Origin: Euryodendron excelsum | Lineage: Eukaryota; Streptophyta; Magnoliopsida; Ericales; Pentaphylacaceae | Direction: 5' to 3' | DNA length: 64,000 nt | Assembly (NCBI GenBank): GCA_033060915.1 | Contig: CM065379.1 | Span: 29,377,318-29,441,317 of the forward strand | Part shown: positions 34,159 through 46,700 of the stretch, in pieces | How positions within the stretch are numbered: position 1 is the stretch's first letter | How the letters are laid out: every line of letters begins with the position of its first letter | Notes under the pieces: generated by a model | Databases searched by the model: none | What the model saw: only the letters and a program-made list of their open reading frames with translations | Told to the model about the DNA's origin: nothing | Translations under genes and position numbers: made by a program

Positions 34159-35514
34159 GGGTGATAGTGAAAATAAAAAGAAGATGCATCTTGTTAAATG
34201 GGGAAATGTTACTCTAAAAGAAGAGCAAGGAGGTCTAGGCATTAAACCCATCCAGATGATGAATGCTACTTTGTTAGCCAAATGGTGGTGGAGATTTAGT
34301 ATTGAAAAAGATGCCCTTTGGAGGAAGTTAATATATAGCAAATACAACTTAGCAATCTCTAGATGGCTCCCCTATGTCACTATGCCTTCTAAACTCTCAA
34401 GTTTATGGAAAGGTATTATTGAATCTGGTAATGGGAATGATGTTTTTAGCAAGTGCTAAAGGAGAACCTGCACATCAATTTAGGTTGTGGAAAAAACATA
34501 CAATTCTACAATGAACCTTGGTTTTCTCTGAATCAGGGTCATGGGCAGTGCTCTAGACAGATGCAACTTTTAGAAATGTTTCCAAAACTCCTCTCTTTGT
34601 CTCAAAATCAGTAAGTCTTAATAAATGAGGTATGTGAGACTTTTGCAGATGGATTAGTCAAATGGAATCTGAACTTCAAGTGGGAGCTTAGAGCTAGGGA
34701 AAGTGATGACCTTAGACAGCTAGTTCTCCTTCTTGATCATCCCAGTATTAAGCCAAGCAAAAGTGATTCACTAGTCTTCCAATAATCTATGGTTATTCCC
34801 CATTATAATCATCATTTTGTTTGAAAAAATATAGCCCCTCTAAAAGTACAGGTGTTTGGATGGCTAGCATTGCAAAGGAAAATTTGTACATAGATTTACT
34901 GCTACACAGGGGAGCTCTACCTCCAATGCAAGTTCTATATGTGCCTTGCATAATGAAGTAGAAGAAAGTTTAGATCATCTGCTACTAAGGTGTAAAGTGA
35001 CTTGGCTCATTTGGTCTTCTATCTTAACTGGTAGGGAATGTAGTGGGTTTCACCTCTCAATTTGGTTGACCTGGCCCAATGGTGGTATGATATCAAGCTC
35101 TTTGGCATGGAGAAAACCATTTGGAGGGTTCTCTTTCTTGCAACTATTTAGAATGTCTGGCTTCTAAGGAATGTTATAATCTTCAACAACAACACACTGG
35201 ATTGGAAAGAAACTATTCACACAATCAAGCTTTACCTTACTTTCTGGATGAAAGCTAAGTTGGGAACTCATAGTTTAGCATTAGGGAATTTATACATAAC
35301 ATTGCTACAGTTAGAAGCCTAAGGTGAACCCTCCCTGTTAAATCCGGTGAGTTTGGCCTCTTTCCAACCTCCTACCCTCCCTTCCCTAGTTTTACTTTCC
35401 TTTTGGCCTGGTCTGTTATGGGACTCTCACTTTAGTGATGTTTTCTTTGTATGGAATTTTCCCTTCATCTAATGGAATTTTCTATTTACTGAGCAAAAAA
35501 AAAAAAAAAAAAAA
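34159..35514 (+). pseudogene. LINE ORF2 relic, 3' segment with poly(A) tail
   Basis: Continues the LINE of 1-1621. First frame reads DSENKKKMHLVKW, then EEQGGLGIKP and LLAKWWWRF, the usual post-RT region of plant LINEs, to a stop at about 34457. After frame changes, a zf-RVT-like stretch follows (HNEVEESLDHLLLRCKVTWL, about 34946-35005). Only part of the Cys/His set is kept. A 3' untranslated stretch ends in 20 A at 35495-35514, the mark of target-primed reverse transcription. Confidence 0.92.
35495..35514 (+). other. Poly(A) tail of the LINE
   Basis: Uninterrupted 20 A after GAGC. The LINE target duplication cannot be confirmed because the element's 5' end is left of the window. Confidence 0.85.
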
Positions 35515-37020
35515 GATGTTAGGGCATCAATTAGTAGGGAGCAAAATATCATATAGCTATAGTGAGAAACTAGAGAGAGTTGGGAGTGTGAGATGAGGGA
35601 CTTGGGTTGCACAGAAAGAGAGAGAAAAATAGGGGGAAGGGCTAGTAGTGGGCAATGAGCAATGGGGGATAAAGGGTGGCGGTGGGAAATGGGGCTAGCC
35701 TCCACCATCTCCGTTGATCGGGTCAGTGGTTCTAAGGATAGCGGGGAAAATAGGTAGAAGAGAAAGAGAATGTTTAGAGCATAGTTGCTGGGAGACTTAT
35801 TTGGGAGAGAAAAACACACTTCCGATACCGGTACGAAAGTCATTTTAAATTTTTGGGAAAATGTTCTACAAACATTCGTGAAACTCCTAGGAAACATTTC
35901 CAAAACTCTTGGGGAGACATTTAGGAAACTCTTGGGATACTTTACAAAAACTCTTGAAAAACTTAGAAGAAATGTTTGGGAAACTTAAAATATTAATTTT
36001 ATACATTTTTTTTTTCTTTAAGTTATAACTAGATATCTATGTAATTATTCATGTAGGTTTTTATTAAGTTTCCCAAAGATTTCCATTAAGTTTCAGAATG
36101 ATTTCTTAAAGGTCTTCTTTGAATTTTCTGAAAGCTTCTTAATACAATTCCTATTAAGTTTCTCAATTGTTTCCCGCTTCCGTATCCCTTTATATTTTTT
36201 GTCTGCGTTTTCTGCTTTCGTTTCCCTTAATGTTTTCCGCTTCGGCTTTTCATTTTAGTAACTATGGTTTAGAGAGAAAAAGGAGTGGGTTGCAAATGTT
36301 GGGGCATTTTTGTCTCTTCATACATCATAGTACGTCCATTTTGCACTTCAATCCATGTGATAATGGATTATGTATTCATTTTTTAATGATAAAGGGGTCA
36401 TGAGGTTTTAGGCCAAACCAAAAGGGGGCGAAGTATATTTACCCATTTTTGATACCTATTAAAATCATTTTAGAAGGAAAAAGATTTAATTTCTTCTATT
36501 GAAATCTGTTTGAAAGCATTTGTAGCCACTACCATAATTTGTATAGCTCGTACTATTTTTAAAGTCTTAGGATGCTTTGTTACATGCAAGTAAGGATCTT
36601 GTGATTTGGTACAAAATTACCATATCGACTGTGGCCATTATTTCAACAATGTATGAAGCAATTTTGGAATACTAGGGTAAAGTATATTTTCCCCTTTTAC
36701 ATAGAAGTATTAATGGATTTGGATCCCTGCATTCCATCAATCAATGGAGTTTTTCAAATATTTTATTAAAACTATGTCTTATCATTTTAAACTTTATTTT
36801 TTTTTATATAACTACAAAATTATTTATTTGTAAATAAATTTTAAGTTAATTTATTTGAACCCTTTATTTTTATTTTAACTGACTTGTCAACTACTCAAGC
36901 AACGAAATGAAAAAGATCTCAATCCAATATTCATAGCGTAGCAAATTTGTTACCAATATTTTTTTTCTATCACCATAATGCTTCAGTTCCCCCACGAACT
37001 ATCTTTCATCGCTTAAGAGC
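35515..37020. other. Unassigned AT-rich flank
   Basis: Contains short degenerate direct repeats around AAACTCTTGGG(A/G) at about 35870-35990. A stretch at about 36385-36452 (AAGGGGTCATGAGG...GTATATTTACCC) resembles the right arm of the foldback element at 37745-38150. No gene is recognised. Confidence 0.5.
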
Positions 37021-37029
37021 AGGGCCAGC

Positions 37030-37690
37030 TTGAAGCCATTTTAGGCTTAAAGCAAAAATATTAAATGAGGCTTCTTTTGAAGTTAAACTAGAGTATTTTT
37101 TAACCGGACTTTTTCCTTATCCAGATGGGCCTTTTTTTATTAAAAAAATATAGAAACTGTACAAGGCCTTAATGGCATGCAAGATTTAAAGTTTGGAGTC
37201 TTCAGAAAAAAAATTTATTTGTACATTTAATGTATTGTTTCATAAATCAATATTTGTTTTGTGAAGTTAACTAGTGTATTTGTGTTTGGGCCTTCTTTTT
37301 CTAATGGGTCTTTGTTTTTCATATTGACTGGGGTCTTTTTTTTTTTTTTTTTCATATGGAATGGGGCTTTTTTTTTTTTTTTATATATAAAAAAAGGATG
37401 TAGAAACTACAGAGAGAGCTTTTGCTAAAGAATTTAAGGTTTTAAAATTTTGGAGCCTTCAAAAAATTTTTAGTTGTATAATTTATTTAGTTTTGCAAAA
37501 CTATTTTTTTCCTTCAGAAATTCACTAGTGTAGTTGATTTTAGTGTTTTTTCTAATAGGCTTTTCTACTTCTTTGGATTGAAGCCTATTTTTTTAAAAAA
37601 ATATGTAAAATCTATACGTGATTTTTGTTAAAGCATACAAGGTTTTAAAAAATTTGGAGCCTTCAAAAATTGCGGGCCTAAAACAAGTGC
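37030..37690. repeat. Three diverged direct repeats of about 215-235 bp
   Basis: Each unit has a T-rich run, AAAAATAT(A/G)(T/G)A, then AGGTTTTAAA(A/G)TTTGGAG and CTTCA(A/G)AAA, at about 37120-37215, 37357-37475 and 37576-37670. The outer edges carry GGCTTAAAGCAA and the similar GGGCCTAAAACAAG, which may be remains of a small DNA transposon. Family unknown. Confidence 0.45.
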
Positions 37691-37744
37691 TTTGGTTGTT
37701 TAAGGGTTAACTTGACATTGCATGAGAGTAGAACATTTCAAGAT

Positions 37745-38150
37745 ATGATTATCCTAAACTTTTTACAAAATAAAGAAGAAAAACTCTCTTATGGCTTGAG
37801 TAAAAATCAAATGACTCTCCTGTAGTTCAGAAGTGAACACATAAACTACCTATGGTTTGAACTTATCTACAAAGTGGAACCATGACAGATTTGATGAAAT
37901 GAGAAAAATAGCCCTGAAAAGGACAACCATTTATTTTACATAAAAGGACAAAATTGTCTTTTTAATGTTCCATTTTGGAGAGATAAAATGATGAAAATAC
38001 TCCCGTGATAGAATCGCCATTAACCCTAACAGGTTCTATCCATTTTACAGTAAAATCCAAACCATATGGAGGTTATGTGTTTACTTTTAAATCATAAGGG
38101 GTCATCTGATTTTTGTTTAAACCACAAGGAGGTAAAGTATAATTATCCCT
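37745..38150. mobile_element. Foldback / MITE-like element
   Basis: Left arm (about 37783-37860) and right arm (about 38057-38135) are inverted: AAAATCAAATGAC pairs with GTCATCTGATTTT, GTGAACACATAAAC with TTATGTGTTTAC, and TATGGTTTG with CAAACCATA. About 200 bp without coding capacity lies between. Long inverted arms and small size fit a non-autonomous DNA element. A target duplication is not clear. Confidence 0.6.
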
Positions 38151-38155
38151 AAAAA

Positions 38156-38801
38156 AATTGATATGTAGAATCCTTTTCAACTTCAACAACTGTATGGCGG
38201 TTTTTTAGGTGTTTATTTATTTTTTTCTCTTCTTTTGAACCAATGAATCGTAAATTAAAAAATAATTGTATATGTAGTCTAGGGTTATGTTGATATGCTA
38301 AGATGGCTAACAAGTGCACGCAATGCTATGTGTAGCTAGGTTACCGAATAATGAATAACTTGATATGATACAATTAACTTTAAAAGGCTCGTATTATAAT
38401 ACAAATAACATATTTTGAGCGGTTGAGTTAACTGATCGTTTCTTTTAATTCCCTCCCTCTCATTGGATGTCTATGGCTAATAAAATTGAAGTTTAGATAG
38501 AAAAACACAATGCATAGACATTTGTAGTCAATAGTCGTGCATATTTATTATAGTTGGTAACAGAATTGAAATGTTGGTGGTGCCAACGAATTATCAAAGC
38601 TCATTGAATTATAGGTCTAATTACCTCGCTTGAAATAAAATTAACTAACTGTTAGTTACTACAACAGCGTCAAAAAGGGTTCTCATCAAGTAATTAGAGA
38701 AACTGGAAAAGAAAAAAAAAAAACATAAACATCAGTCGTGCATCTCATACAAACATGAAATATTATAATCTTTTAATCGTCTTGCTTATTCCGACAATTC
38801 A
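38156..38801. other. Unassigned AT-rich sequence
   Basis: No ORF, repeat or known element seen. It ends where LTR D begins abruptly. Confidence 0.4.
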
Positions 38802-41800
38802 CTCGAGAACCAACACCTAGGTCAACATCGGCGCTAGCTAGCCCGACTCGGTAAAAAATGACCAAACCTGCTCCTTAAGCCTCTAGGCACATCTCGAGAA
38901 AGTTTAAAATCCCTCGAGATAGTAAGTCCACCTTTCCAAAGTGTTACAAAGCAGTTGGGCGTACTCAACATGCCATTCTGTCAAATTTTGGTTTCATTCC
39001 AGCTAACTCCGCTCAAAATGACCATTTTACCCCTAGGCGCCTTAGCGCAACACAAATCCCCCCAGACAATGGAAAACTCTTTCGGGATCATCCCTGAATG
39101 ACTCGGCATGCTTAACATAACACCTCAGTCCATTCCTGACCATTTTCAACCAAACGCTATCAAAATTACCATTTTGCCCTTGGTAACCCAAATGCGCCCT
39201 GAAAACTACACCAGTCCTAGAATATTGAATAGTGGGTCTTGTCATACACCCTTATTTAATGTAAGGAGGACCTTACGACACTAAACAGCCCCGACTCAAT
39301 GAAAGTTCCCTAGAGCGTCTCGCAGACATTCTGCCAATATTGACTTTTTTTCCAATTCCCTGATTATAACGCACCGTCAAACGACTTGAGAAATGCGTAA
39401 ATTAGGGAATTCCTGAAAGTATTTCCAAAGTACTTTCTATTGGTATGGTACGATCAGAGAGATTGCTTCCCAAAGGCCTCGATCATGCAGCACACAAACA
39501 GCTACTTTTGAACCCCCACGGAGCGTATCACAAACGGTCAACAAAAATGCGATTTCATGCACACTTCCCAAGATGTTATCTCACACTTTTGAACACCGTT
39601 CAAAATTTTTGAAAACTTAGAAGTTCACGAGAAATCGTAGGAGAACACCGTGGATGCAACCGATTCCTCCAGAACCTTCCCGATTAGCATAATTATCGAG
39701 GCAAAGTTTAAACGAACACTCCCGGCGGCGGAGCGTATGCTACATGTGCCTAGATTCTGATCACATCATTCAAACTTCGCTTAGTTGTTAAGAATTAGCC
39801 AGTACAATGGGTGCCACATGGCATTCTGCCAATGGAACAGTATTAACGCATGTACTCTATGCGCTAGGTCTCTTGAGGGCTGTCTATAAATACAGGCCTC
39901 CCCCTTTGCATATTGAAGAATAAAAAATTATGGTGAAGCTCTACACAAATAGCCCTAGAAATTTGAAACCCTCCATATACTCCTCTATCCAAACACTTAG
40001 GTTATAGTTCACCTCACTCTAACCCATACACCTCACCTACAAGGCCATACATGCCATAGAAAGCCTCATTCTAGGCCCTTCCAAGTCCATCCAAGATCAA
40101 GTTCAAGCATCTATTGAAGTTTGAGACTGTTTGAAGGCAAATGGTGGTATTTCCTTTTATATTGTTGTCTTCCCCACTCCTCTCTTCTCCCTCTTAGCTT
40201 GCTTAGGCTATTCTCTATTTTAGTCCCCATTTTCTACCCCCCATTCTTGTATGCTTGAGACAAGAGAGCTCCTAGCTCATGCCTAGAGAAAAGCTAGTGG
40301 GAGCCACCGTGTAGGGGGATCCCTCACTAGCCTACTTTAAGATGGTATGGCCTTGAAGCATCTTGATTATGTGGTGTAGCCTAAAGTCTTGTATGAATTC
40401 ATGACCCCCTTGCATATGGCTATCTTGTTCATGTTTTGTGTGCTTGGCTTTATTTTCATGTTTATAACCATGTTTTTCAAAACTTACACTATTCCCATTT
40501 CCATGCCATTTTCAAGCTCAACGTTCTTTTTAAAAATGGTTCCAAGAGTTGGCTCTTAAAGTTTAGGACGAAACTGTGAGTAATTATGTCTTAGAAAAGC
40601 CCTCCGTTAACCCCTAACTCACATTTTTGCACCATTGCATTCCAATGTGCATAAAAATGGTTTTCAAATTCTCTAATTCCCAAGGTTTCTATTCTCTCAA
40701 GTTTAGTGATTGTTATGGCCCTATGGAACCCTCTCTTGAGTGGTCTCCCTTTTTTATTAGTCATAGGAACCCTAAATTGTTAGGATTGTTCCCTTATCTT
40801 TTTATTCTTGTATGAAAAGGATTTTCAAACTCTTTTATTTCTAATGCCTCTATTCTCTCAAGTTTAGTGATTGGAATGGCCCCATGGAACCCTCTCTTGA
40901 GTGGTCTCCCTTTACATTGGCCATAGGAATCCTAACTTATTGGAATGGTTTCCTTTAAAAATAGTTCTAAAATTCTTCTTCTCAAAAATGGTTTTCAAAA
41001 GTTCATTCTCTCCATCTTTGCATTAAAAATGATTTTTCAAAAAGTTATCATTATTGTGTTGATTTTTAAAATTGCTACTTTTTTCAAGATAAAGGTTATA
41101 ATGGTCCACAAGAAACTTTCTTCAAAATGGTTTTCAAGCACCAATCATATAAACTATATTCTTGGCTAGAGTCAAATTCTCATGGAAATGATCTTCAAAA
41201 AGGTTTGTTTACAAAGATCCTTTGCATAACATGATTTGCCTTTCCAAAACCACCTTCCAACATTAGGTTAACCAAACCCTAGTTAGTTAACCCTAGTTCA
41301 ATCTGACCCTAGGTTAACTTGACCCTAGTTGACCAACCCTAGGTTAACCTAACCCAAGTTAGTTAACACTAGGTTCCATTAACCCTAGGTTAACTTAACT
41401 CTAGTTAGTTAACCCTGGGTCACCCTAACCCTAGTTCGACCTAACCAAGGTTAGTAAGCTTTAAGGTTCCAACTTAAAGCCCCCTTTTCAAACCCCTTTT
41501 TAATTACAAAAACCCCACACATGACATATTTTCAAAACATCCCACTCTCGTGAGATTTCAAAAATCAACTCTAAACTCTTTTCAAACATTCCCATTCTGC
41601 ATCTTCAAAAAAATGCTTCCAAGAGGTTCTCTTAAACTTATCTCAACTAAAGTGGCTAGACACTTAACATTTCCCAAAAACTATTTTCAAAATGTTTCCA
41701 AAAATTCACAACCCTAAAGTGTCCCTAATCCTTTATGGCTAGTGATTCCAAGGGAATGTGAAATATTAAGTACAACCTCCAAGATTGTCCATATTAAGGT

Positions 41801-42891
41801 TCCAAAGCCCTAGGTGTTTTCAAAAATCACTTTCAAAAGTTTTTCGAAAACAAGTTTATTAAAACACTTCAAAACCCTACCTCCATGGTTTTCAAACCAA
41901 GACTTCAAAACTCTCTTGAGTTATTTCAAAGCACTTTCAAAACTCCCTCGAGTTGTTCCAAAAACATTTCAAAACCCTATTTCAAGAGCGTTTTTCAAAA
42001 ACCTTCAAGTTCTATTTTAAAAACACTCCAACATCTGACTCCAAGTCAAAATTCTCAAATCATTTTTCCAAAGACCACAAAGTGTCCTCAAGTAATTCCA
42101 AAGACCTCAAAGCATCTTCAAACATTTCAAAGGCCCTAATGCACCTATTTTCCATTGAGCTATTGCCCGAACTACGAATGACCTAATTTTTGCCAAATGA
42201 GATACATAGGCAACCTAAAATGGTGCGGTCATAACTTATATTTTCAACCCAAGTTCCTTTTCAAAAGTTTCCATCAATTCAAGACTTTTATTTCCAAATC
42301 CTTATAGGTTTCCATGTTTTCAAACATTTTTCCTCCAGACTTGCATCATGCACCATTTGTCTAAAAAGTAATGACCAAACCCTGTTTTCAAAACTCTAAA
42401 GTGGATATTAAGTGGATATTGGTAACCGGTTATTCTAGTGAGTGAACAAAGGGTGATTAGACATGTAGATATCGAAAGGGTGGGTTAGGGTGATGATCTT
42501 AGGATATCTTCCCTACACGTAACCAACCCCCAGACCATAGATTTCTGTTTTCGAGTGACCAAAATGGAGTTACATTCAAAAAAGGGCTTAAAACTTTCTT
42601 AAGGTTGCCAAACAACCTATTTTCTTAAAAACCCTCTCTTGAGGGAGTTTTTTCAAAACCTTTTTTAAGAACCCTAAGTTTAATCTTCAGATTAATACTT
42701 AGTTTTAAGTGCCCTAACGCACCTTAATTAGGTTAGGTGGCGACTCTTATTTTCCTAGAAAGCCCTTCATCAAGTCAAATTCAAGTTTAAACCTAGTCGC
42801 ACTTGTCTTTCTAGGAGGATGGGTTCTAATAATAGAGTTTTGTGCCTTTTTCCCGAGCCGAAAGGACTTGGTAAAAAATCAGGGTGCGACA
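38802..42891 (+). mobile_element. LTR D (family 2), truncated at its 5' end
   Basis: Collinear with B from ACTCGAGAACCAACACC to the end GGGTGCGACA at 42891; the first 490 bp or so are missing. It shows decayed palindrome repeats (about 39310-39560), TATA at 39885, the C-insertion homologous site intact near 40301, the GTTAAC minisatellite (about 41263-41470) and a U5 block with GGTGGCGACTC near 42737. Nothing PBS-like follows, so it is a truncated solo LTR. Confidence 0.88.
39885..39892 (+). promoter_or_regulatory. LTR promoter TATA box (D)
   Basis: TATAAATA in GTCTATAAATACAGGCC, aligned with the B promoter. Confidence 0.7.
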
Positions 42892-43731
42892 CCCTCTCTT
42901 TCCAAATCCTCTAGGAAACTCAAACCACCGAAGCGGTTTGAGCAGCCTTGCCTCCTAAAGAACAACATGCCATCTACTATGCCCAGTACAATCAAAGATG
43001 CATCTCCAAATCCTTTAGCAGAAAAATAAAACCTCGACAGGAGACTTCGTCATCAAAAAGACATCTTCGGCCAAGCAAAAAGCTAGAAACAAAGTTCGCT
43101 CGCAATAATGAAGACTTAAAGTCATTGATGCTACTAGAGATAGATAGGGAAGTTTTCTTAGCACCCATCAATACAGATTAGATAAAGCACTACTATGTGT
43201 AATTGGAAACTCTGACAGAGCAATGGTAGCAAGGATTGAAATGAAGAGAGGCCGTTTATTACTCTTCCATATAGTTAAACAGAACCCTTGCAAAACCCCA
43301 TTTAGCTTGTCATATTTCCATCATATAAACGACCTCAGCATTAGTCATAAAAGCAAAGGGTAAGAAAGGGATAAAACTATTAAAGGTGACCACGGGAATC
43401 AAAGCCGAGTAGAATGGTAGGTTTGAGCATTTTATCCTATTCTTTCAAAAACCCAACACCTAGCTATGTTACAATCCAAAAAAGACCTTTCAAATTAGTC
43501 ATTGTTGTCATGGCTCTTCAAAGTAAAATGTTTACATTGGGAAGTGCACTATCTAGTAGAAGAAGTTATGAGAAGACAAATTTTATTCCAACTTAACAAG
43601 TATTTCAATGCACTCCTGAAAGATGCAACATCAACAGTCTTCAACCAAAGTAACAACTTTAGTCAACAACAAGCAATGAGTCATCTTCATCGGCATCAAC
43701 AAGAGAAACACAAGAAAATGCATGACCTAAG
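42892..43731. other. Unassigned segment between LTRs D and E
   Basis: About 840 bp less repetitive than its surroundings. Open frames of 60-80 codons on plus (42948-43181, 43414-43741) match no family I know. It may be old host DNA or an eroded element. Confidence 0.4.
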
Positions 43732-46700
43732 TGTCGCCTAGATTTTTCACACTCGAGGAATACAAACACAAGCGAGAGAAATATAGTACTCTCTCGTTAG
43801 AACTCATCCTCCTAGAAGAATGAGTGCGATTAGGTTTGAATTGAAAATAGATTTGAATAAAGGGCTTTTGAAAATAATTTGGAGTCACCACCTAACTTGA
43901 TTAAGGTGAGTTAGGTCACCTAAACACTAAGCACAATCCGAAAACTACACTTAGGGTTTTTGGAAAACAATTTTGAAAATACTTCCTCAAGAAAGGATGT
44001 TTAAGGAAACAGGTTGTTTGGCAACCTTTAGAAAACATATAAGCCATTTTTTGAAAATAAACTCCATTTTGGTCTTTGAAAACAGTGATCCTAGGTTCAG
44101 AGGTTAGTTATGTATAGGGAAGACGCACTAAGCCATCACCCTACCCCGCCCTTGCAGTACCTACATGTCTATTTTTACCCTAAATTCACCTATGAGAGTT
44201 TTCAATTAACAAATGTCCAATCCTATCCACTTTAGAAAACAAATTTTAAAAAGACATGATACATGATATGTAAGTGCAAGAAAAAAAGAGTTCAAAAATA
44301 GATTTGGAAAAAATTGATTTGATTTAAAAAGAAATTTGAAAAGATAGATTTGAAATTGGAAAGTTTTAGAATTTGAAAATAGAGATTTGTAAATAGAAAT
44401 TTGGAATTGGAAGTTTGAAATAGATCATAGAATTGGAAACTTGAAGAAGATTGTAGAATTGGAGACTTGAAAGAAGTTGTGGGAATAGAAGCTTGAAAAA
44501 GGTTATGGAAATAGAAGCTTGAAAAGGTTGTGACCGCACCTATGAGGGTTGCCTACGTATCCTTTTGGAGGAATCAGGTCAATCGTAGTTCGGACAAGAG
44601 TCCGATAAAAAATAGAAGATTTGATAAGGAAAAAGAGTTCGATTGGAAAAAGGAGTTTGATTTGAACTTAGAATAGAAAAGTGGAAATTAGAATTTGGAA
44701 TTGAAGAGATTAGACTTTGATTTGGAATGATAGAACTTGGAGGAAGAATTTAGACTTGTTTTGGAAAGATTGAGGTTTAAGAAACCTAGACTTAGAAAAG
44801 AGAGGATTTAGAAAGGACTTGAGATTAAGAAAGATTTGACTCGAATGTTGAACTCGAAAGTTTAGGTAAAGATTGAATTTAGGAAATGTTCAAATTATGG
44901 AAGTTTCAAATTAAGAAAGTGTCATTTTAGGAAAGTTCCGTTTTAGGAAAGTTTGAATTTAGGAAGGTTTTTGAAATAGGAAAGTTTCAATTTAGGAAGG
45001 TTTTGAAATAGGGAAGTTTTGAAAGTTGGAAAGTTTAGAATTTAGAAAGTGTTTGAGTTTTAGAAATTCTTGAAGTTAGGAAAGGTTTGAGTTTAAGAAA
45101 GATTTGAATACTTAGGTTTGGAAAGTTGAGATTTGGAAGGGGATGGAACTAGGAAAGGATTGAATTAGGAAAGATTTGGAAGCTTAAAGTTCAAGGAAAG
45201 ATTTAAAAGTTTAGGTTTAGGAAACTTATGGTTTAGGAAGGTACTAGATTAGGAAGGAGTGGATTAGGAAAGGTTTAGACTAGGAGGGATTGAGATTCTT
45301 ATTTCCTAAAATGAGTTATTAGATTTTGTTTCTAAAAAGAGATGTTTTGATTTTGTTTTAAAAAATGGAGGATTGGATCTAGTTTCCTAAATGGGAGATT
45401 AGATTTGGTTTCCTAAAAGGAAGATTTGATTTGGCATGGAATTGGAAAGGAAAGTTTTAGAAACCCTATATTTGGGAAGACTATATTTTTGATGTAGAAA
45501 AGAGGTTTTGGAAACTTAGGTTTTAAGGCAAGAGTGGAAATCATGTTTTTGGGAAGGAAAATTAGGGTTTGACTTGGGCTCTCAGAAAAGAGATTTTTGG
45601 AAAGTAAAATTTTTAGAACAGGAGATTCTTGGAAAGAAATCCTAGAGATGAGTTTTAGAAAGTGAACATGAGAGGAGTTTTAGAAAGAAGACTTTGGAAG
45701 AATCTTTTAGGAAAGAGATTTTAAGAAAGAGATTTAGGGAGAGAGTTTTCTAAGAAGGAAACCTAAGGAGTGTTTTTAGGAAAGGAATTTTGAAGAGAGC
45801 TTTTTGGAAAGGAGTTTAAAAAGAAGTTTTGAAAAATAAATTTTTCGAGGGAGTTTTTAAAAAGAATTTTGGAAAGGAATTTAAAGAGAGTTTATGGAAA
45901 GCATGTTGGAAAAGAGATTTTTAGGAGGAGAATTTTGAAAAGAGATTTTTTTAGAAAGTATATAAAATATCTCACTTTCCTAAAACGATTCTAACCATAA
46001 GAAGGTTAGAACTACTTTAAGATAGTGGTTTTGAAAACAACAATGTTTTGAAAATATGGACCATATTGGTCACTTTAAATGTAACACTTTCCTAAAGCAA
46101 CCCTAGCCATGGAAAAGCTAAAATCACCTTAGGATTGTGATTTTGAAAACAAGTTTTGAAAAAGAAGATTTTGATGCAAGTTTGGAAGTGATGTTAATGC
46201 AAGTTTTGAAAACGAGTTTGAAAACGAATTTTAGAAGAATGCAAGATCATGATATGCACAATGCAAGTTGGGGTTGTGAATATACAAGGTTAAAGGTTTC
46301 ACCACATACTCAAGGGGGCCGAACCCACATGGTCTCCGGTTAGACTAAAAAAAAGCCCCCGACACGGTGACCTTCCAATAGCTTAATCCTACACATGGAC
46401 CGGGAAGTCTCTTGTTTCAAGCATGCAAGAAGAGGAGGGGGGGGGGGGGGGGGGGGGGGAAGAAGATAGGGGATTAAAATAGAAAAAAACCCAAGTGGAT
46501 TCAGAGAGAGAAGAGAAAGGGGAAAGATGCGTAAACTTAAATAGAAAGCCTACCTTGTGTCTTGTTTGTTTTACTTTGCTTTGCACGCTTTGTTTTTCTT
46601 ACTTTGCTTTGGTCTTCGTTTCAATTTTTAAGGGCTTGTCTTGATCTTCGAGATCTTCAGTTTGCAACACTTCAAGTCTTCAATGGAGGCTAGTGTATGA

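Noticed and set aside
35469..35903. 144-codon minus-strand frame next to the LINE tail
   Set aside because: It starts in unremarkable AT-rich DNA, ends with poly-Phe from the LINE poly(A), and shows no domain.
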